From positions 9,723-17,513 of the forward strand of contig NZIY01000063.1 in assembly GCA_002691795.1 (NCBI GenBank): a DNA stretch of 7,791 nt, read 5' to 3'. The DNA is from SAR116 cluster bacterium (GTDB taxonomy: Bacteria > Pseudomonadota > Alphaproteobacteria > Puniceispirillales > Marisalimonadaceae). The notes beneath the pieces are model-generated. The model was not told where the DNA came from, did no database searches, and worked only from the letters and a program-made list of their open reading frames with translations. Of this stretch, positions 7,284 through 7,791 are shown one piece after another (position 1 is the first letter of the stretch; the number at the start of each line of letters is the position of its first letter). Made by a program: the position numbers and the translations under genes.

Positions 7284-7791
7284 TTAGATCTTACCTTTTG
7301 TACATTCCGCCATAGTATTTGATGTTCTTGATATAGGACATGTCATAAAAAAGTTTTTATTAATACATTTAAGTTTTGACAAATTATTAAAATTTCTTTT
7401 TGATGGTATTGGTTTAAATTCATAACTATTCTCATTAAAGGCATCTAATCTATCTATTTTTTTAAACATTAAATCACGAAGGTCTTTTAAATTATCAAAA
7501 TCAATCTTTTTATTTAATTTTTCGGATAATGCTCTTATTATTGCCCAGTCCTCTTTAGCTTCACCAGGAGGAAAAACAGCTCTTTGACAGTATTGTAATC
7601 TACCCTCAAGATTAATAAATGATCCATCTTTTTCAGTATAAGCACTTCCTGGTAATATAACATCTGCCATTTGTGCACCTCTATCGCCGTGATGCCCTTG
7701 ATAAATTACAAAACAGTTACTTAAATCGTAATTAAAATCATCTGCATTAAGCAAATAAACAAATTTTATCAATTTTTTATTAATATCTTTT
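7284..7791 (-). CDS. nuoG: NADH-quinone oxidoreductase subunit G (partial, C-terminal end only)
   Basis: NuoG is the large iron-sulfur subunit of the peripheral arm. Only the last 168 residues are in the window; the frame stays open to the right edge, so the true start and the N-terminal ferredoxin-like cluster domain lie outside. The TTG at 7772 is an internal leucine codon (the frame reads on upstream) and should not be taken as a start. The visible part belongs to the molybdopterin-oxidoreductase-like domain, which has no molybdenum cofactor in complex I. Recognisable stretches are [39 protein letters not shown] and [20 protein letters not shown]. The end, [17 protein letters not shown] followed by TKGKI, fits alphaproteobacterial NuoG. 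The terminal Lys-Gly-Lys codons contain AAAGG, which may serve nuoH. The region between, rich in Lys, Asn and Phe, is variable. Confidence 0.95.
   Translation of the reverse strand, partial: KDINKKLIKFVYLLNADDFNYDLSNCFVIYQGHHGDRGAQMADVILPGSAYTEKDGSFINLEGRLQYCQRAVFPPGEAKEDWAIIRALSEKLNKKIDFDNLKDLRDLMFKKIDRLDAFNENSYEFKPIPSKRNFNNLSKLKCINKNFFMTCPISRTSNTMAECTKGKI
7294..7298 (-). promoter_or_regulatory. possible weak ribosome-binding site of nuoH, inside the end of nuoG
   Basis: AAAGG on the minus strand lies in the Lys-Gly codons near the nuoG C-terminus, twelve bases before the nuoH ATG. That spacing is longer than ideal, so it may only help ribosomes that have just ended nuoG two bases before the nuoH start. 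Confidence 0.35.

Noticed and set aside
7284..7772. A complete 162-residue gene starting at TTG 7772
   Set aside because: The frame continues without a stop to the window edge and the sequence matches the C-terminus of NuoG, so this is the end of a larger gene rather than a small complete one.
1..7791. A mitochondrial origin, suggested by A+T richness and the TYKY-like NuoI
   Set aside because: The nuoG-H-I-J-K-L-M-N order with tiny spacers is the bacterial operon layout, TGA acts as a stop, and Shine-Dalgarno-like sites are present.
1..7791. A hidden mobile, defence or otherwise new system
   Set aside because: The window is fully occupied by eight recognised nuo genes with gaps of at most 14 bases. 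No repeats, inverted ends, RNA structure or unrelated gene could be supported.

Overview
The window is a piece of a bacterial nuo operon for proton-pumping NADH:quinone oxidoreductase (respiratory complex I). Every gene lies on the minus strand, so transcription runs from high to low coordinates: nuoG (only its C-terminal end is inside), nuoH, nuoI, nuoJ, nuoK, nuoL, nuoM, nuoN (its C-terminal end is cut off by the left edge). This is the standard 3' half of the nuo order, and no foreign gene is inserted.

The DNA is very A+T-rich (17 G/C in the first 60 bases; roughly 70% A+T by eye). Neighbouring genes are separated by no more than 14 bases or overlap by one. TGA is used as a stop (nuoH, nuoJ, nuoK) and tryptophan is TGG, so the standard bacterial code applies. 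NuoI, NuoK and NuoL look alphaproteobacterial; NuoI in particular has the long conserved C-terminal half shared with the mitochondrial TYKY subunit. Together with the compact, A+T-rich layout this suggests a streamlined alphaproteobacterium, for example a marine SAR11-type lineage. The lineage is an inference and was not tested by a search.

Layout by coordinate: 1-1355 nuoN (5' part); 1370-2866 nuoM; 2868-4802 nuoL; 4804-5130 nuoK; 5130-5729 nuoJ; 5739-6233 nuoI; 6241-7281 nuoH; 7284-7791 nuoG (3' part). No stretch longer than 14 bases lacks a gene. I see no RNA gene, mobile element, CRISPR array, promoter or factor-independent terminator.

How the genes work together: NuoG and NuoI belong to the peripheral arm, which carries electrons through iron-sulfur clusters to quinone. 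NuoH forms the quinone chamber at the membrane interface. NuoJ and NuoK link NuoH to the three antiporter-like pumps NuoN, NuoM and NuoL. The key charged residues of the proton path can be read in each membrane subunit, so the complex looks functional.

I found no new biological system here. The points worth a second look are modest: ribosome-binding sites written into the last codons of upstream genes, an ambiguous non-ATG start for nuoI, a homopolymer tract at the start of nuoI, and a 17-base stretch identical between nuoL and nuoM.
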